Assembly (NCBI RefSeq): GCF_005402965.1
Contig: NZ_BJCF01000040.1
Coordinates: 1 to 44,644 of the forward strand
From: Dolichospermum planctonicum
GTDB lineage: Bacteria > Cyanobacteriota > Cyanobacteriia > Cyanobacteriales > Nostocaceae
Length of the DNA: 44,644 nt
Direction of reading: 5' to 3'
The notes beneath the pieces were generated by a model. That model worked only from the letters and a program-made list of their open reading frames with translations. It was not told where the DNA came from and did no database searches. Positions 33,528-42,402 of this stretch are shown here, in pieces (positions within the stretch are counted from its first letter, which is position 1; the number at the start of each line of letters is the position of its first letter). Both the position numbers and the translations under genes were made by a program.

Positions 33528-34799
33528 ATGACAAAAGAACTATTAAAACAAGTAAGAGTAATCGATCCTTTCCAAAAAACTGACATAGTAGCCGATGTGT
33601 TAATTATTGATGGTTATATTCAAGATGTCGCCCCACAAATTACAAATTTTACTACAGATACGTCTGTCCGCGATTGTCGAGGTTTGGTTATCGGTCCTGG
33701 ATTAGTTGATTTATATAGTCATTCCGGTGAACCTGGTTTTGAAGAACGAGAAACTTTAAGTTCTCTTTTACAAGCTGCTACTGCTGGTGGTTTTACTAGG
33801 ATGTGTGTTTTACCTGATACATTACCAGTCATTGATCGACCTGCTTTGGTAACACAGTTACAACAATACCGAAATCGGCAAAAAGTCTCCCCCAGTCTTC
33901 ACATCTGGGGAGCAATTACTTTAGATTTGGCAGGTAAACAATTAACGGAAGTAGCAGATTTAACCGCTGCGGGAATTGTGGGTTTTACTGATGGTAAACC
34001 TTGGGAAAATTTGGGGATAGTTAGACGGGTTTTGGAGTATCTTCAACCTTTTGGTAAACCTGTGGCTTTTTGGCCTTGCGATCGCCATTTAGCAGCTAAT
34101 GGTATGATCCGAGAAGGTGCAGAAGCCTTGCGTTTAGGTTTACCCCCGATGCCAGCTAGTGCGGAAACAACGGCTATTGCAGCTTTATTAGAATTAGTCG
34201 CAGATATCGGTACACCAGTCCATATTATGCGTGTTTCTACTGCACGTAGCGTACAATTAATTGCTGAAGCTAAATCTAAAGGTGTGCCTATTACCGCTAG
34301 TACAACCTGGATGCACGTTTTACTTGATACAACGTCCATGAGAAGTTACCACACTGCCTTACATTTAGATCCGCCTTTGGGAAATTACCAAGATATGCTA
34401 TGCTTACGGGAAGGTTTGCGAACAGGTATAATAGATGCGATCGCAATTGATCACGCAGCCTATACTTACGAGGAAAAAGTTCAAGCTTTTGCGGAATCGC
34501 CACCGGGAGCAATTGGGTTAGAATTGGCATTACCCCTATTATGGCAAAATCTTGTGGCTACTGGAGAATTTACACCTTTGGAATTATGGCGGGTTTTGAG
34601 TCATCAACCAGCGACTTGTTTACAACAGGAGGTTAAAGCCATTCAACCGGGTGAAAAAGCTGAATTGACATTATTTGATCCTCAGCAAATTTGGAAAGTA
34701 AATCAGGCAAATCTCCAGACACTTTCTTTTAATACTCCTTGGTTTGGTGAAGAAATTATAGGTCGGGTTGTGCAAGTTTTTTGTGAAAATCTATTTTGA
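33528..34799 (+). CDS. pyrC: Dihydroorotase-like protein, probably non-catalytic
   Basis: 423-residue amidohydrolase of the class I dihydroorotase family, with a normal frame and family landmarks. Several zinc ligands are changed, however. The HxH of 'DLHVHLREPG' is DLYSHSGEPG (first His to Tyr). The metal His of 'HCED' is absent (FWPCDRHLA). The metal His of 'HICHVSTA' is Arg (VHIMRVSTA). The Asp in GFTDGKPW and that in AIAIDHAAY remain, as does one His of HxH. Three of the six usual ligands are therefore lost, as in pseudo-dihydroorotases that support aspartate transcarbamoylase structurally. Pyrimidine pathway membership is likely; catalysis is doubtful. Confidence 0.8.
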   Translation: MTKELLKQVRVIDPFQKTDIVADVLIIDGYIQDVAPQITNFTTDTSVRDCRGLVIGPGLVDLYSHSGEPGFEERETLSSLLQAATAGGFTRMCVLPDTLPVIDRPALVTQLQQYRNRQKVSPSLHIWGAITLDLAGKQLTEVADLTAAGIVGFTDGKPWENLGIVRRVLEYLQPFGKPVAFWPCDRHLAANGMIREGAEALRLGLPPMPASAETTAIAALLELVADIGTPVHIMRVSTARSVQLIAEAKSKGVPITASTTWMHVLLDTTSMRSYHTALHLDPPLGNYQDMLCLREGLRTGIIDAIAIDHAAYTYEEKVQAFAESPPGAIGLELALPLLWQNLVATGEFTPLELWRVLSHQPATCLQQEVKAIQPGEKAELTLFDPQQIWKVNQANLQTLSFNTPWFGEEIIGRVVQVFCENLF

Positions 34800-34869
34800 T
34801 TTTTATTAACGAATCAAAGGAAAAACAGATTTTATCGGTTACTTTACAGGAACATATTTTTATTATTCA

Positions 34870-36306
34870 ATGTCTGATTTAATTTTGTTTTGGCATCGTC
34901 GAGATTTACGTATTTCTGACCATACAGGACTAGCTGCGGCCAGAAAAAAAACTCCCAAGATTGTAGGTGTATTTTGTCTAGATCCTCAAATTCTTGAAGG
35001 TGATGATATTGCACCTGCTAGGGTAAAATATATGATTGGTTGTTTACAATCCCTTCAAGAAAGATACCGACAAGCAGGTAGTCAATTATTAATTTTGCAA
35101 AATGATCCCGTTGTGGCAATTCCTCAATTAGCAGTGGCTTTAAATGCTAAAGCAGTATTTTGGAATTGGGATGTTGAACCTTATTCACAAATTCGGGATT
35201 TAGCGGTAATTGATGTTTTAAAAACCGCAGGAATTGAGTTTCTTAACTATAATTGGGATCAGTTACTTCACTCTCCCACGGAAATATTTAGTGGTGGGAA
35301 AACTCCCTATACAATTTATACTCCTTTCTGGAAAAATTGGTATAGTAAACCAAAATCTCAACCAGTTAAAACTTTAGAAAATCTGCAAAATCTCACAGCA
35401 GAAGAACAAGAAATAGCCGAAAAATCTGGAATAATCAATTTACCTACTGCCGAAGTTCTAGGTTTTATTTGGGATAGGGAATTAATCATTAATCCTGGAG
35501 AGTTAGCAGCACAAGAAAAATTAGAAAATTTTACCCATGATCCTATTAATGAATATCAAGAACAGCGCAATTTCCCCGCTATTGAGGGAACATCTCAATT
35601 AAGTGCTGCTTTGAAGTTCGGTGTTATTGGTATTAGAACTATTTGGCAAAGTACCATAGAAGCGTTAGCAAATAGTAATAGTGAGGAAGTAAATGCTAGT
35701 ATCCAAACATGGCAAAAAGAACTAGCATGGAGGGAATTTTATCAACACGCTATGTACCATTTCCCCACATTAGCTAATGGTGCATATAGAGATAATTTTA
35801 AAACATTTCCCTGGCGAAATAACGAAACTTATTTTCAAGCTTGGTGTGAGGGTAAAACGGGTTATCCTATAGTTGATGCTGCTATGCGTCAATTAAATGA
35901 AACTGGTTGGATGCACAATAGATGTAGAATGATAGTTGCTAGTTTTTTGACTAAGGATTTAATAATTAATCCTCAATGGGGAGAAAAATATTTTATGCAG
36001 AAACTCATTGATGGTGATTTATCTGCTAATAATGGAGGTTGGCAATGGAGTGCTTCTAGTGGTATGGACCCCCAACCATTACGCATTTTTAATCCAGCTA
36101 GTCAAACCCAAAAATTCGACGCGGAAGCAGCTTATGTTCGTCAATGGATACCGGAATTACGTTCTTTAGATACGGCATATTTAGTAACTGGAAAAATTCC
36201 GTCTCTAGAATATCATCGCGTCAATTACCCTAAACCAATTGTTGATCATCAAAAACAGCAAGCTTTATTTAAGCAAATATATCAACAACAAAAAGCCGTT
36301 ACTTAA
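34870..36306 (+). CDS. phr: Deoxyribodipyrimidine photolyase (class I)
   Basis: 478-residue photolyase that uses blue light to split cyclobutane pyrimidine dimers. The N-terminal antenna domain opens with [18 protein letters not shown]. The C-terminal FAD domain has the conserved [54 protein letters not shown] and [12 protein letters not shown] segments, which match the class I CPD photolyases with an 8-HDF-type antenna as in cyanobacteria. Full length. It is 70 bp downstream of the dihydroorotase-like gene. A cryptochrome role is less likely given the strong WMHNRCRM region. Confidence 0.93.
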   Translation: MSDLILFWHRRDLRISDHTGLAAARKKTPKIVGVFCLDPQILEGDDIAPARVKYMIGCLQSLQERYRQAGSQLLILQNDPVVAIPQLAVALNAKAVFWNWDVEPYSQIRDLAVIDVLKTAGIEFLNYNWDQLLHSPTEIFSGGKTPYTIYTPFWKNWYSKPKSQPVKTLENLQNLTAEEQEIAEKSGIINLPTAEVLGFIWDRELIINPGELAAQEKLENFTHDPINEYQEQRNFPAIEGTSQLSAALKFGVIGIRTIWQSTIEALANSNSEEVNASIQTWQKELAWREFYQHAMYHFPTLANGAYRDNFKTFPWRNNETYFQAWCEGKTGYPIVDAAMRQLNETGWMHNRCRMIVASFLTKDLIINPQWGEKYFMQKLIDGDLSANNGGWQWSASSGMDPQPLRIFNPASQTQKFDAEAAYVRQWIPELRSLDTAYLVTGKIPSLEYHRVNYPKPIVDHQKQQALFKQIYQQQKAVT

Positions 36307-36319
36307 TTTCTTTGTCTGA

Positions 36320-36354
36320 ATCAGGATTTCCATGATTTAAGGATGTACAGGATG
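36320..36354 (+). repeat. LTRR-like repeat, diverged copy
   Basis: Reads ATCAGGATTTCCATGATTTA then AGGATGTACAGGATG, just after the photolyase stop codon. It differs from the 11842 copy at a few positions. It creates the start of a spurious open frame at 36343. Confidence 0.75.
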
Positions 36355-36518
36355 TTATTTGTTGATAATATTATGTTCATCTGGATATTTCTGCTAATAC
36401 TTGGTCTAAGATTTTTCATCTTTTCTAAAAAAAATAAATTTTCCCAAATTGGACAAAATTGCTATATATTGTTAAATACAATTAATTTTTTGTCCGTTCC
36501 CAAAAGCTGCTATTGTAT

Positions 36519-36836
36519 ATGTCCAAAACTTACACCGTAGAAATCAATCACGAAGGTAAAATATATACCCTGCAAGTTCCAGAAGGTGAAGCAGTCTTAT
36601 CAGTAGCCGAAGCAGCGGGTTTGGAATTACCTGCTTCCTGTCATGCTGGTGTTTGTACAACCTGTGCTGGATTAATATTAGCAGGGTCTGTAGATCAAAG
36701 CGAGGGAATGGGTGTAAGTCCAGAACTGCAAAAACAAGGCTACGCGCTCCTGTGTGTTTCTAAGCCATTATCTGATTTGAAAATTGAAACAGGTAAGGAA
36801 GAAATAGTTTATGATAAGCAATTTGGAAAGGGGTAG
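36519..36836 (+). CDS. Plant-type [2Fe-2S] ferredoxin
   Basis: 105 residues from the ATG at 36519. Cluster ligands are Cys41, Cys46 and Cys49 (ASCHAGVCTTCAG) and Cys79 (ALLCVSKPLSDL), the plant-type spacing. It carries electrons in the cytosol. The motif AGLELPASCHAGVCTTCAGLILAGSVDQSEG, with SV instead of VD.. and a C-terminal extension (KEEIVYDKQFGKG), differs from the main photosynthetic PetF, so this is probably one of the minor ferredoxins. The conserved small gene at 36903 follows by 66 bp. Confidence 0.92.
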   Translation: MSKTYTVEINHEGKIYTLQVPEGEAVLSVAEAAGLELPASCHAGVCTTCAGLILAGSVDQSEGMGVSPELQKQGYALLCVSKPLSDLKIETGKEEIVYDKQFGKG

Positions 36837-36902
36837 ATATAGTTGCCAATTACCATCAAGTCCTTCTATACTCAAGATTACCAATACAAAGGATTTAGAA
36901 TA

Positions 36903-37073
36903 ATGACAACTCATTTTATTACCGCTGAAATTGAATTACAAGAAACCCCCACTGAATTAGAAAAAGCTATTACAGCGGAATTACAAAAACAAGGTGAACC
37001 CCTACGTTGGGCTATTACCGCTATTGACGAAACCCAACAAACCGCAACTATAGAGGCTGTAGTTACTGTTTAG
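36903..37073 (+). CDS. Conserved small hypothetical protein
   Basis: 56 residues from the ATG at 36903. Composed of two beta strands around a helix (THFITAEIELQETPTELEKAI, then PLRWAITAIDETQQTATIEAVV), a compact alpha/beta fold. The sequence reads as a conserved cyanobacterial small protein following ferredoxin, but I cannot name a family. The longer frame to 36843 lacks a good start. Possibly in an operon with the ferredoxin and DUF3326 genes. Confidence 0.6.
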   Translation: MTTHFITAEIELQETPTELEKAITAELQKQGEPLRWAITAIDETQQTATIEAVVTV

Positions 37074-37108
37074 ATTATTCTTCGCGTCTACCGCGAAATA
37101 AAGAACCT

Positions 37109-38140
37109 GTGATACCCATTCAAAAACCATACACGGTCATTTTAATTATACCCACTGGCATTGGGGCAGCAATTGGCGGTTATGCTGGTGACGCATTACC
37201 AGTAGCGAGAATTATATCACAGGTATGCGATCGCTTGATTACTCACCCCAATGTCATGAATGGTGCAAGCTTATACTGGAATATTCCCAACGCTTTCTAT
37301 GTAGAAGGTTATGGTTTAGACAAATTTGCCGCTGGAGAATGGGGTTTACGTCCTGTTCGTAGCAATAGGGTAGGTTTACTTTTAGACCAGGGTATTGAGC
37401 CGGAATTAATGCTGCGACACTTGCAGGTAGCGGACGCAGCCAGGGCAACTTTAGGGTTAGATATTACAAATCATGTAATTACCGATGCAGATTTAAATGT
37501 AGAATTACGGATTTCTTCATCAGGGACAAGTTGGGGAACAATAGGTAATCCTGATAGTTTATTACGGGCTGCTGAAAAGTTAATTATACAGGAAAAAGCC
37601 CAAGCGATCGCAGTTGTTACCCGTTTCCCTGAAGACATGGACGAAACCGCGCTGCAAAACTATCGCCAAGGTCAAGGAGTAGACCCTCTAGCCGGTGCTG
37701 AAGCCGTCATTAGCCATTTATTAGTCCGTACCTTTAAAATTCCTTGCGCCCATGCTCCTGCCCTTTCTCCTGCCCCTACAGCCTCTAATTTATCACCTCG
37801 TGCTGCGGCTGAAGAACTAGGCTATACATTCTTACCTTGCGTTTTAGTTGGTTTAAGTAACGCTCCGCAATTTATAATTAATACAGAATCTTATCAGCCA
37901 TTATCAACGGATCTGTGGGCAGGCCAGGTTGACGCTTTAATTATTCCTGACACATCCTGTGGAAGTAGTGCTTTATTGAGTTTAAGTCAAAGTCAATGTC
38001 AAATAATTACAGTTACGGAAAATAAAACCTTGTTACAGGTTTCTGCTCATAAGTTAAAAATTCCCAGCTTACAGGTAAACTCATATTTGGAAGCTGTAGG
38101 CTTATTAGTAGCGCATAAAGCAGGTATTAGGTTTAAATAA
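37109..38140 (+). CDS. DUF3326 family protein
   Basis: 343 residues of the cyanobacterial and plant-plastid DUF3326 family. It shows the family opening YTVILIIPTGIGAAIGGYAGDALPVARIIS, then LITHPNVMNGASLYWNIPNAFYVEGYGLD. No signal peptide or membrane helix, so it is soluble. The start at 37109 is GTG. It is 35 bp after the small protein gene. Function is unknown; strong conservation with chloroplast proteins suggests a plastid-lineage role, which is inference from knowledge of the family. Confidence 0.88.
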   Translation: MIPIQKPYTVILIIPTGIGAAIGGYAGDALPVARIISQVCDRLITHPNVMNGASLYWNIPNAFYVEGYGLDKFAAGEWGLRPVRSNRVGLLLDQGIEPELMLRHLQVADAARATLGLDITNHVITDADLNVELRISSSGTSWGTIGNPDSLLRAAEKLIIQEKAQAIAVVTRFPEDMDETALQNYRQGQGVDPLAGAEAVISHLLVRTFKIPCAHAPALSPAPTASNLSPRAAAEELGYTFLPCVLVGLSNAPQFIINTESYQPLSTDLWAGQVDALIIPDTSCGSSALLSLSQSQCQIITVTENKTLLQVSAHKLKIPSLQVNSYLEAVGLLVAHKAGIRFK

Positions 38141-38194
38141 CAAAAATCTAGTCAGATATAGTCAAATATTAATCATTTTTCGTTAATGATTGTC

Positions 38195-38228
38195 TAGGTT
38201 GGGTTTCGCTGTAGCTCTACCCAACCTA
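38195..38228. repeat. Dispersed palindrome TAGGTTGGGT...ACCCAACCTA
   Basis: A perfect 10 bp inverted repeat (38195-38204 and 38219-38228) around a 14-base loop, 55 bp after the DUF3326 gene. It is related to the palindrome at 11235-11255 through the GTTGGGT core. A second dispersed repeat (GCAGATGAACGCAGATGAAC) follows at 38290-38319. These fill most of the ~290 bp gap before the CPBP gene. Confidence 0.6.
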
Positions 38229-38429
38229 CAATTATTCTGATTGAGCTAAAATGAAACTCCATAGAATACTTCTTCTAGAATAATTAACCGCAGATGAACG
38301 CAGATGAACGCAGATAAGCATGAATTAATTTAATTTAATTTATTTTATTTTATGTTTTATGACTTACGCAAAATATCTCTAAAACCTTCGGTTGTCAATT
38401 GCCCGTTACCATTATTTATTTAAATTCCT

Positions 38430-39011
38430 GTGGTTGAACAACAAAATCAAGAACCAGAAATTCCTTACTTAACACGCACCCAAGTTTTAGTAGCAATGGG
38501 TGTAACAGCGATTATTCTTTGGATAGTTGCTAAGTTATGGTTACATTGGAGCAATATCATCCTCTTCAAATGGCACTGGCACGAACAAGACTTATTATTA
38601 GGAATCGGTTTAGGTCTAATCATTACCATATTAAGTAGTTTAGCTTATCGCTTTCTCCCTAATTACCGTAAAAGTGCGGATTATTATCTAGAAATGGTTC
38701 TCAAACCTCTAGCAATGCCCGATTTAATCTGGCTAGGATTATTACCAGGTTTAAGTGAAGAATTATTATTTCGAGGTGTAATGTTACCAGCTTTGGGCGC
38801 GGATCATCTAGCTGTAATAGTATCTAGTCTTTGTTTTGGAGTCTTACACCTTAGTGGTCCTCAACAATGGCCTTATGTAATTTGGGCGACTCTCATTGGT
38901 GTAATTTTAGGTTATAGTGCTTTACTGAGTGGTAACTTGTTATTACCAATAGTTGCTCATATTGTGACAAATCTACTTTCTAGCTATTTATGGAAAATTA
39001 AAAATCCTTAG
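38430..39011 (+). CDS. CPBP-family intramembrane glutamic endopeptidase
   Basis: 193 residues, GTG start (38430). Several transmembrane helices (TRTQVLVAMGVTAIILWIVAKLW, then LLLGIGLGLIITILSSLAY, and ILGYSALLSGNLLLPIVAHIVTNLL). The Abi/CPBP catalytic signature is present: Glu-Glu-x3-Arg in PGLSEELLFRGVMLP, followed by FGVLH and the late HIVTN. These enzymes are Rce1-related membrane proteases; in cyanobacteria their targets are unknown. Single gene. Confidence 0.9.
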   Translation: MVEQQNQEPEIPYLTRTQVLVAMGVTAIILWIVAKLWLHWSNIILFKWHWHEQDLLLGIGLGLIITILSSLAYRFLPNYRKSADYYLEMVLKPLAMPDLIWLGLLPGLSEELLFRGVMLPALGADHLAVIVSSLCFGVLHLSGPQQWPYVIWATLIGVILGYSALLSGNLLLPIVAHIVTNLLSSYLWKIKNP

Positions 39012-39155
39012 ATACAAATGTCGGGATTTTTTTATTTTTTAATCTTTAAACGAAAGATCCCACCAATAATACTGAAGCAGCTTATTGGTGGAACTTACGG
39101 TAGTTTAGTTAAGAGTTGTTCTCAAAGTAAAAACAAGTAAAAATCTGGTCTTTTC

Positions 39156-39629
39156 TTAAAAATCATCAAGAAACTGACCAATACGACTGATTACAGGGTC
39201 TACCTCTTGAGGTTCAGGTTCAGGTTCATTATGTTCAGGTTCAGATTCAGGTTGAGGAGGAATATAAGTAGGTGGTTGCTGACTCAGAATGGTTGTTAAC
39301 TTTGCAACTTGTTGAGTAAGTTGCAACATTTGACTTTCTATGGCATCCAAACGACGAGACTCCTTAACAAAAAAACGTTCCTCAAAACTAGCTATTTGCA
39401 ATTGCATCTCACTGATTTTCTGTTCAATCGTGGTTATATTTGCTGTTTTAGAAGCTGGTTGTACAGATTCCGGTAAGAAAACTTTCCATAGGGCCTCTTT
39501 ACATAGGTCACTGAAAGTTTTCTCTGGTTGCGCCTCTAAGTAGTTTTCCACCTGCGCTAACAAGCTCTCATCAGCAATTTCTGGATTGAACGTAACGGAT
39601 TTAACTACCTTTTTTGACCATTGGAACAT
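39156..39629 (-). CDS. ParR-like adaptor protein next to ParM-like gene
   Basis: 157 residues. The N-terminal ~50 residues (VVKSVTFNPEIADESLLAQVENYL, then TFSDLCKEALWKVFLPE) look like a ribbon-helix-helix DNA-binding fold: one strand, then two helices. A predicted coiled-coil follows (KISEMQLQIASFEERFFVKESRRLDAIESQMLQL). The tail is acidic and proline-rich (PESEPEHNEPEPEPQEVDP) and ends in ISRIGQFLDDF, a short amphipathic end that could contact the filament. It lies 8 bp downstream of the ParM-like gene on the same strand. ParR function is inferred from context and fold. Confidence 0.6.
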   Translation of the reverse strand: MFQWSKKVVKSVTFNPEIADESLLAQVENYLEAQPEKTFSDLCKEALWKVFLPESVQPASKTANITTIEQKISEMQLQIASFEERFFVKESRRLDAIESQMLQLTQQVAKLTTILSQQPPTYIPPQPESEPEHNEPEPEPQEVDPVISRIGQFLDDF

Positions 39630-39637
39630 TAGTTTTA

Positions 39638-40777
39638 TTATTTAGCAGGGCGAACAGCAGCGGATGCTTGCACTTCTCCGTAAATATATTGACCCAAAGC
39701 ATTAGCTTGTCGAGAAGGTGCAGCCAAGTAAGCATTGATTTTAGCCTCTTTGAGTAGACGTTGGACATCTTCCCAGAAAAACTCTCCACCGCCACCTGTA
39801 ATAATTACATCTGTGACCCGTTCTGGTAGCCAAGCTAACACACGAGCGCAAATTTCTCGTGAAAACTGCTCTATCAGGTTAGGGAGAAAATCATCTAGAT
39901 TAGTAGGTTTACTAGCACCTTGAGGACGGTAAAAGCGATTGCCCTTGGATTTATTAACCGCAGAAATCAATGCTAAAGATTGACTATCAGCATTTTCTAT
40001 TTCCGCAGCTACCAATTCATAAAACTTGCTCATCCCAAAGTCTTCACTCTTAGAAGCCCCTCTAGCAAACCGGAAATTGTCCACCATGAGCATATCAATG
40101 GTTTGGTGGCCAATATCTACAATCCCCACTGACATTTTCGTAAAATCGGGAACTCCTGTTCCTTTATTAGGTTGAGTTTCTGACCACAGCAAACTACCAT
40201 ATCCTTCAGGCATAATCCAGACTTTGCTAATCTTCAAAGATAAAGATTCACCTCGGAAATTCAATACATGAGGTCCTTCTACCAAACTAGTTAACTGTGC
40301 CTTTTCTTTTTCAAATTGTTCCAAAGACAAGAAGGGTAGACCCAGAACCACAGAAATTTCATCTTTAAGCTTAAAGTAGCCGGCACAGGACAAGACTTTG
40401 ATCAGTGCGTCCTCAACCTTAGATTGGCCTACGCCAAGATTTGCGCCAAAATCTGCGGCTAATTGCCCTACAGCATAGCCACTACCTTGATACTCTAACC
40501 ACAAATCCATCAGTGGGTCAGTTGCCTTAGCCTCAAACACACCGCCACGAATTTCAGCAACACTCATCTGCTTCACATTAGCAGGAATGAAGGCTACACT
40601 GCCCGGTTCACGGCTGACACAAGTCTTTGTGGAGGTTCTGCCTAAATCAACGCTGAGAATGGTTTTACCCCCAACATTAGTTGGCTTTAAAGAATTCATT
40701 GGTGTGGCTGCCGCTGGGCGGTTCATGGGAATGGCAGCGGCATTTATGGGATTAGCTGCGGAGGGTTGGTCTGTCAT
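39638..40777 (-). CDS. ParM/StbA-type actin-like ATPase
   Basis: 379 residues from the ATG at 40777, which has a strong AGAGGAG Shine-Dalgarno; the frame is open to 40810. Actin-fold nucleotide motifs: phosphate-1 LSVDLGRTSTKTC, phosphate-2 VGIVDIGHQTIDMLMVD and adenosine VTDVIITGGGGEFFWEDV. The N-terminal ~45 residues are Ala/Pro/Asn-rich and low complexity. ParM-type proteins form filaments that segregate plasmids; here it is chromosomal with a ParR-like gene 8 bp downstream. No iteron centromere is evident. Segregation, cytoskeletal or phage-derived roles are all possible. Confidence 0.85.
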   Translation of the reverse strand: MTDQPSAANPINAAAIPMNRPAAATPMNSLKPTNVGGKTILSVDLGRTSTKTCVSREPGSVAFIPANVKQMSVAEIRGGVFEAKATDPLMDLWLEYQGSGYAVGQLAADFGANLGVGQSKVEDALIKVLSCAGYFKLKDEISVVLGLPFLSLEQFEKEKAQLTSLVEGPHVLNFRGESLSLKISKVWIMPEGYGSLLWSETQPNKGTGVPDFTKMSVGIVDIGHQTIDMLMVDNFRFARGASKSEDFGMSKFYELVAAEIENADSQSLALISAVNKSKGNRFYRPQGASKPTNLDDFLPNLIEQFSREICARVLAWLPERVTDVIITGGGGEFFWEDVQRLLKEAKINAYLAAPSRQANALGQYIYGEVQASAAVRPAK

Positions 40778-41274
40778 GAAAGCTCCTCTGTAAAAAGTTA
40801 TCATGCTCATCTTACAAAAAGGTGAGCTACAAAAAATTTTAGATTGGGTTAAGTGTAACTAGAAATACGTCTAAATTGATAATGGGCAATAGTCAATTTT
40901 CGATGATTTAGCATTTTTTATGGCATTTATAACCAGATGTCAAGCTTTTATTCCCGATTTGCTGTTTTTACGCTTGTATTGAGTTGCCAAGAAATAAACA
41001 GTATAGTAGTCCTTTTAATTTCTAAAATTACCCGCAGAAGATTGTTTATATAACTCCGCTTTTGTGAGAGTGGGAGAAAAAACCGTTAATTCCCCCACTG
41101 CTAGTTGGGGCTAAATGGTTGATTTGACATACCTCCTCGTCTTTTTATGAGCGAGGATTCCTTGACACTTCACTGACCGGTGCTACCGAAAAGTAGTCTG
41201 ATCCGGTCTGGAGTGTCCGTTTATAGTCTCCCAATGCCCTGTGGCGACTATACCTAGTTTACTATAAAGCCGTC
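40778..41274. other. Intergenic region with IS200/605-like end
   Basis: About 500 bp. The right half (41124-41307) is copy B of the IS-end element. The left part (40778-41100) is AT-rich and must contain the promoter of the ParM-like operon; I see no clear boxes there. No supported gene. Confidence 0.6.
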
Positions 41275-41307
41275 CTAGAAGGACGGGGCTTGTATCCGAT
41301 TTTTTTC
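41124..41307. mobile_element. IS200/605-like end or non-coding remnant, copy B
   Basis: Begins TTGACAT, with blocks CTTGACACTTCACTG, TGTCCGTTTATAGTCTCCC, AATGCC..GGCGACTATA and a terminal hairpin GCCGTCCT-AGA-AGGACGGGGC (about 41269-41289) before TTGTATCCGATTTTTTT. It corresponds block by block to 27174-27375. The right end overlaps the last codons of the Gfo/Idh gene. No tnpB is associated, so this is a solo element. Confidence 0.65.
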
Positions 41308-42402
41308 GGTCAAAGATTGGACTCTCGATTCTGAAGACCATTCTAATGGATTCCAGACTCTTTCCTCTAAAGCCATTTGCTCAATTAAACTAGCCAATCG
41401 CAGAGCTTTGAGAGCTTGTTCACCACCAACAGAAGGTTGATTGCCACCACGGACACAGTTGATAAAATGCTCTAACTCCGCACTCAGAGGCTGAATATTA
41501 GTGGTATAAACCTTTTCGATTAAACCATCTTGTCTATATAGGACTTTTTGCTGATCGATCAGGGGGTTGACAGGGGTTTGCCTATGTACCAAAATTTCAT
41601 TATTGAGAAAATCTGCTTCTGTAAATGAATTTTTACAATGGGCCACCAGACGGCGAATTTTTCGGTGGGTAACCTTGCTGGCTGTAAGAGTGGCAACAAC
41701 TCCATTGGCAAAGCCCAAGGTCGCGGTTACATAATCTAAATAACCTGAGTCTAAGGAACGAGTTCCACTAGCCGTTAATTTCACCACTGGTGATGCGGCT
41801 AATTCTAGCAGTAAATCAATGTCATGGATCATTAAATCCAGCACTACGGAAACATCACTCCCCCGCGCTGAGTAAGGACTCATGCGGTGCGATTCTAAAG
41901 CCAAAACTTCTTCGGTTTTGAGGACTTGACTTAGTTCTCTAAATGCGGGATTAAATCGCTCAATGTGACCAACTTGTAAAATACACTGAGATTCGGCAGC
42001 AGCATTCACTAGAGACTCGGCCTCAGAAATACTAGCCGCTATTGGTTTCTCAATTAAAACATGAATTCCCGCTAATAAACAGTTGATGCCCACGGGATAA
42101 TGTAGCCTTGTAGGTACTGCAACACAAATTGCGTCTACATGGGGTAATAGGTCGCAGTAATTTTCAAAAAAACGAGCTTTGTATTTACTGGCCGTTTCTA
42201 ACCCACGTTCAACGTTAATATCGGAAACCCCTACTAGTTCCACATCTTTCATGGAACTGAGAACGCGGGTATGATGTTGTCCCATGTTACCAACCCCAAT
42301 CACACCTATACGGATATGATGCGGCTGGCTGCGCTGTGAATATAGATTTGGTTCTGACACTGATCTGCTATTTTGCACTATTGTTCTCTCCTCAACCACC
42401 AA
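41275..42402 (-). CDS. Gfo/Idh/MocA-family oxidoreductase
   Basis: 375 residues. The N-terminal Rossmann domain (IRIGVIGVGNMGQHHTRVL) is followed by the family catalytic segment VLIEKPIAASISEAE, with Lys of the EKP motif, and GHIERFNPAF. The C-terminal alpha/beta domain follows (MIHDIDLLLELA). NAD(P)-dependent oxidation or reduction of a sugar or related compound is expected; the substrate is unknown. The last ~14 codons (SLTEKNRIQAPSF) are encoded by the IS-end element, so the native C-terminus has been replaced. The start at 42402 has a poorly conserved N-terminal extension of ~30 residues. Confidence 0.87.
   Translation of the reverse strand: MVVEERTIVQNSRSVSEPNLYSQRSQPHHIRIGVIGVGNMGQHHTRVLSSMKDVELVGVSDINVERGLETASKYKARFFENYCDLLPHVDAICVAVPTRLHYPVGINCLLAGIHVLIEKPIAASISEAESLVNAAAESQCILQVGHIERFNPAFRELSQVLKTEEVLALESHRMSPYSARGSDVSVVLDLMIHDIDLLLELAASPVVKLTASGTRSLDSGYLDYVTATLGFANGVVATLTASKVTHRKIRRLVAHCKNSFTEADFLNNEILVHRQTPVNPLIDQQKVLYRQDGLIEKVYTTNIQPLSAELEHFINCVRGGNQPSVGGEQALKALRLASLIEQMALEERVWNPLEWSSESRVQSLTEKNRIQAPSF

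Noticed and set aside
36343-36540. 65-codon plus-strand frame upstream of ferredoxin
   Set aside because: It starts inside an LTRR-like repeat and reads through the ferredoxin promoter region. The composition is AT-driven hydrophobic.
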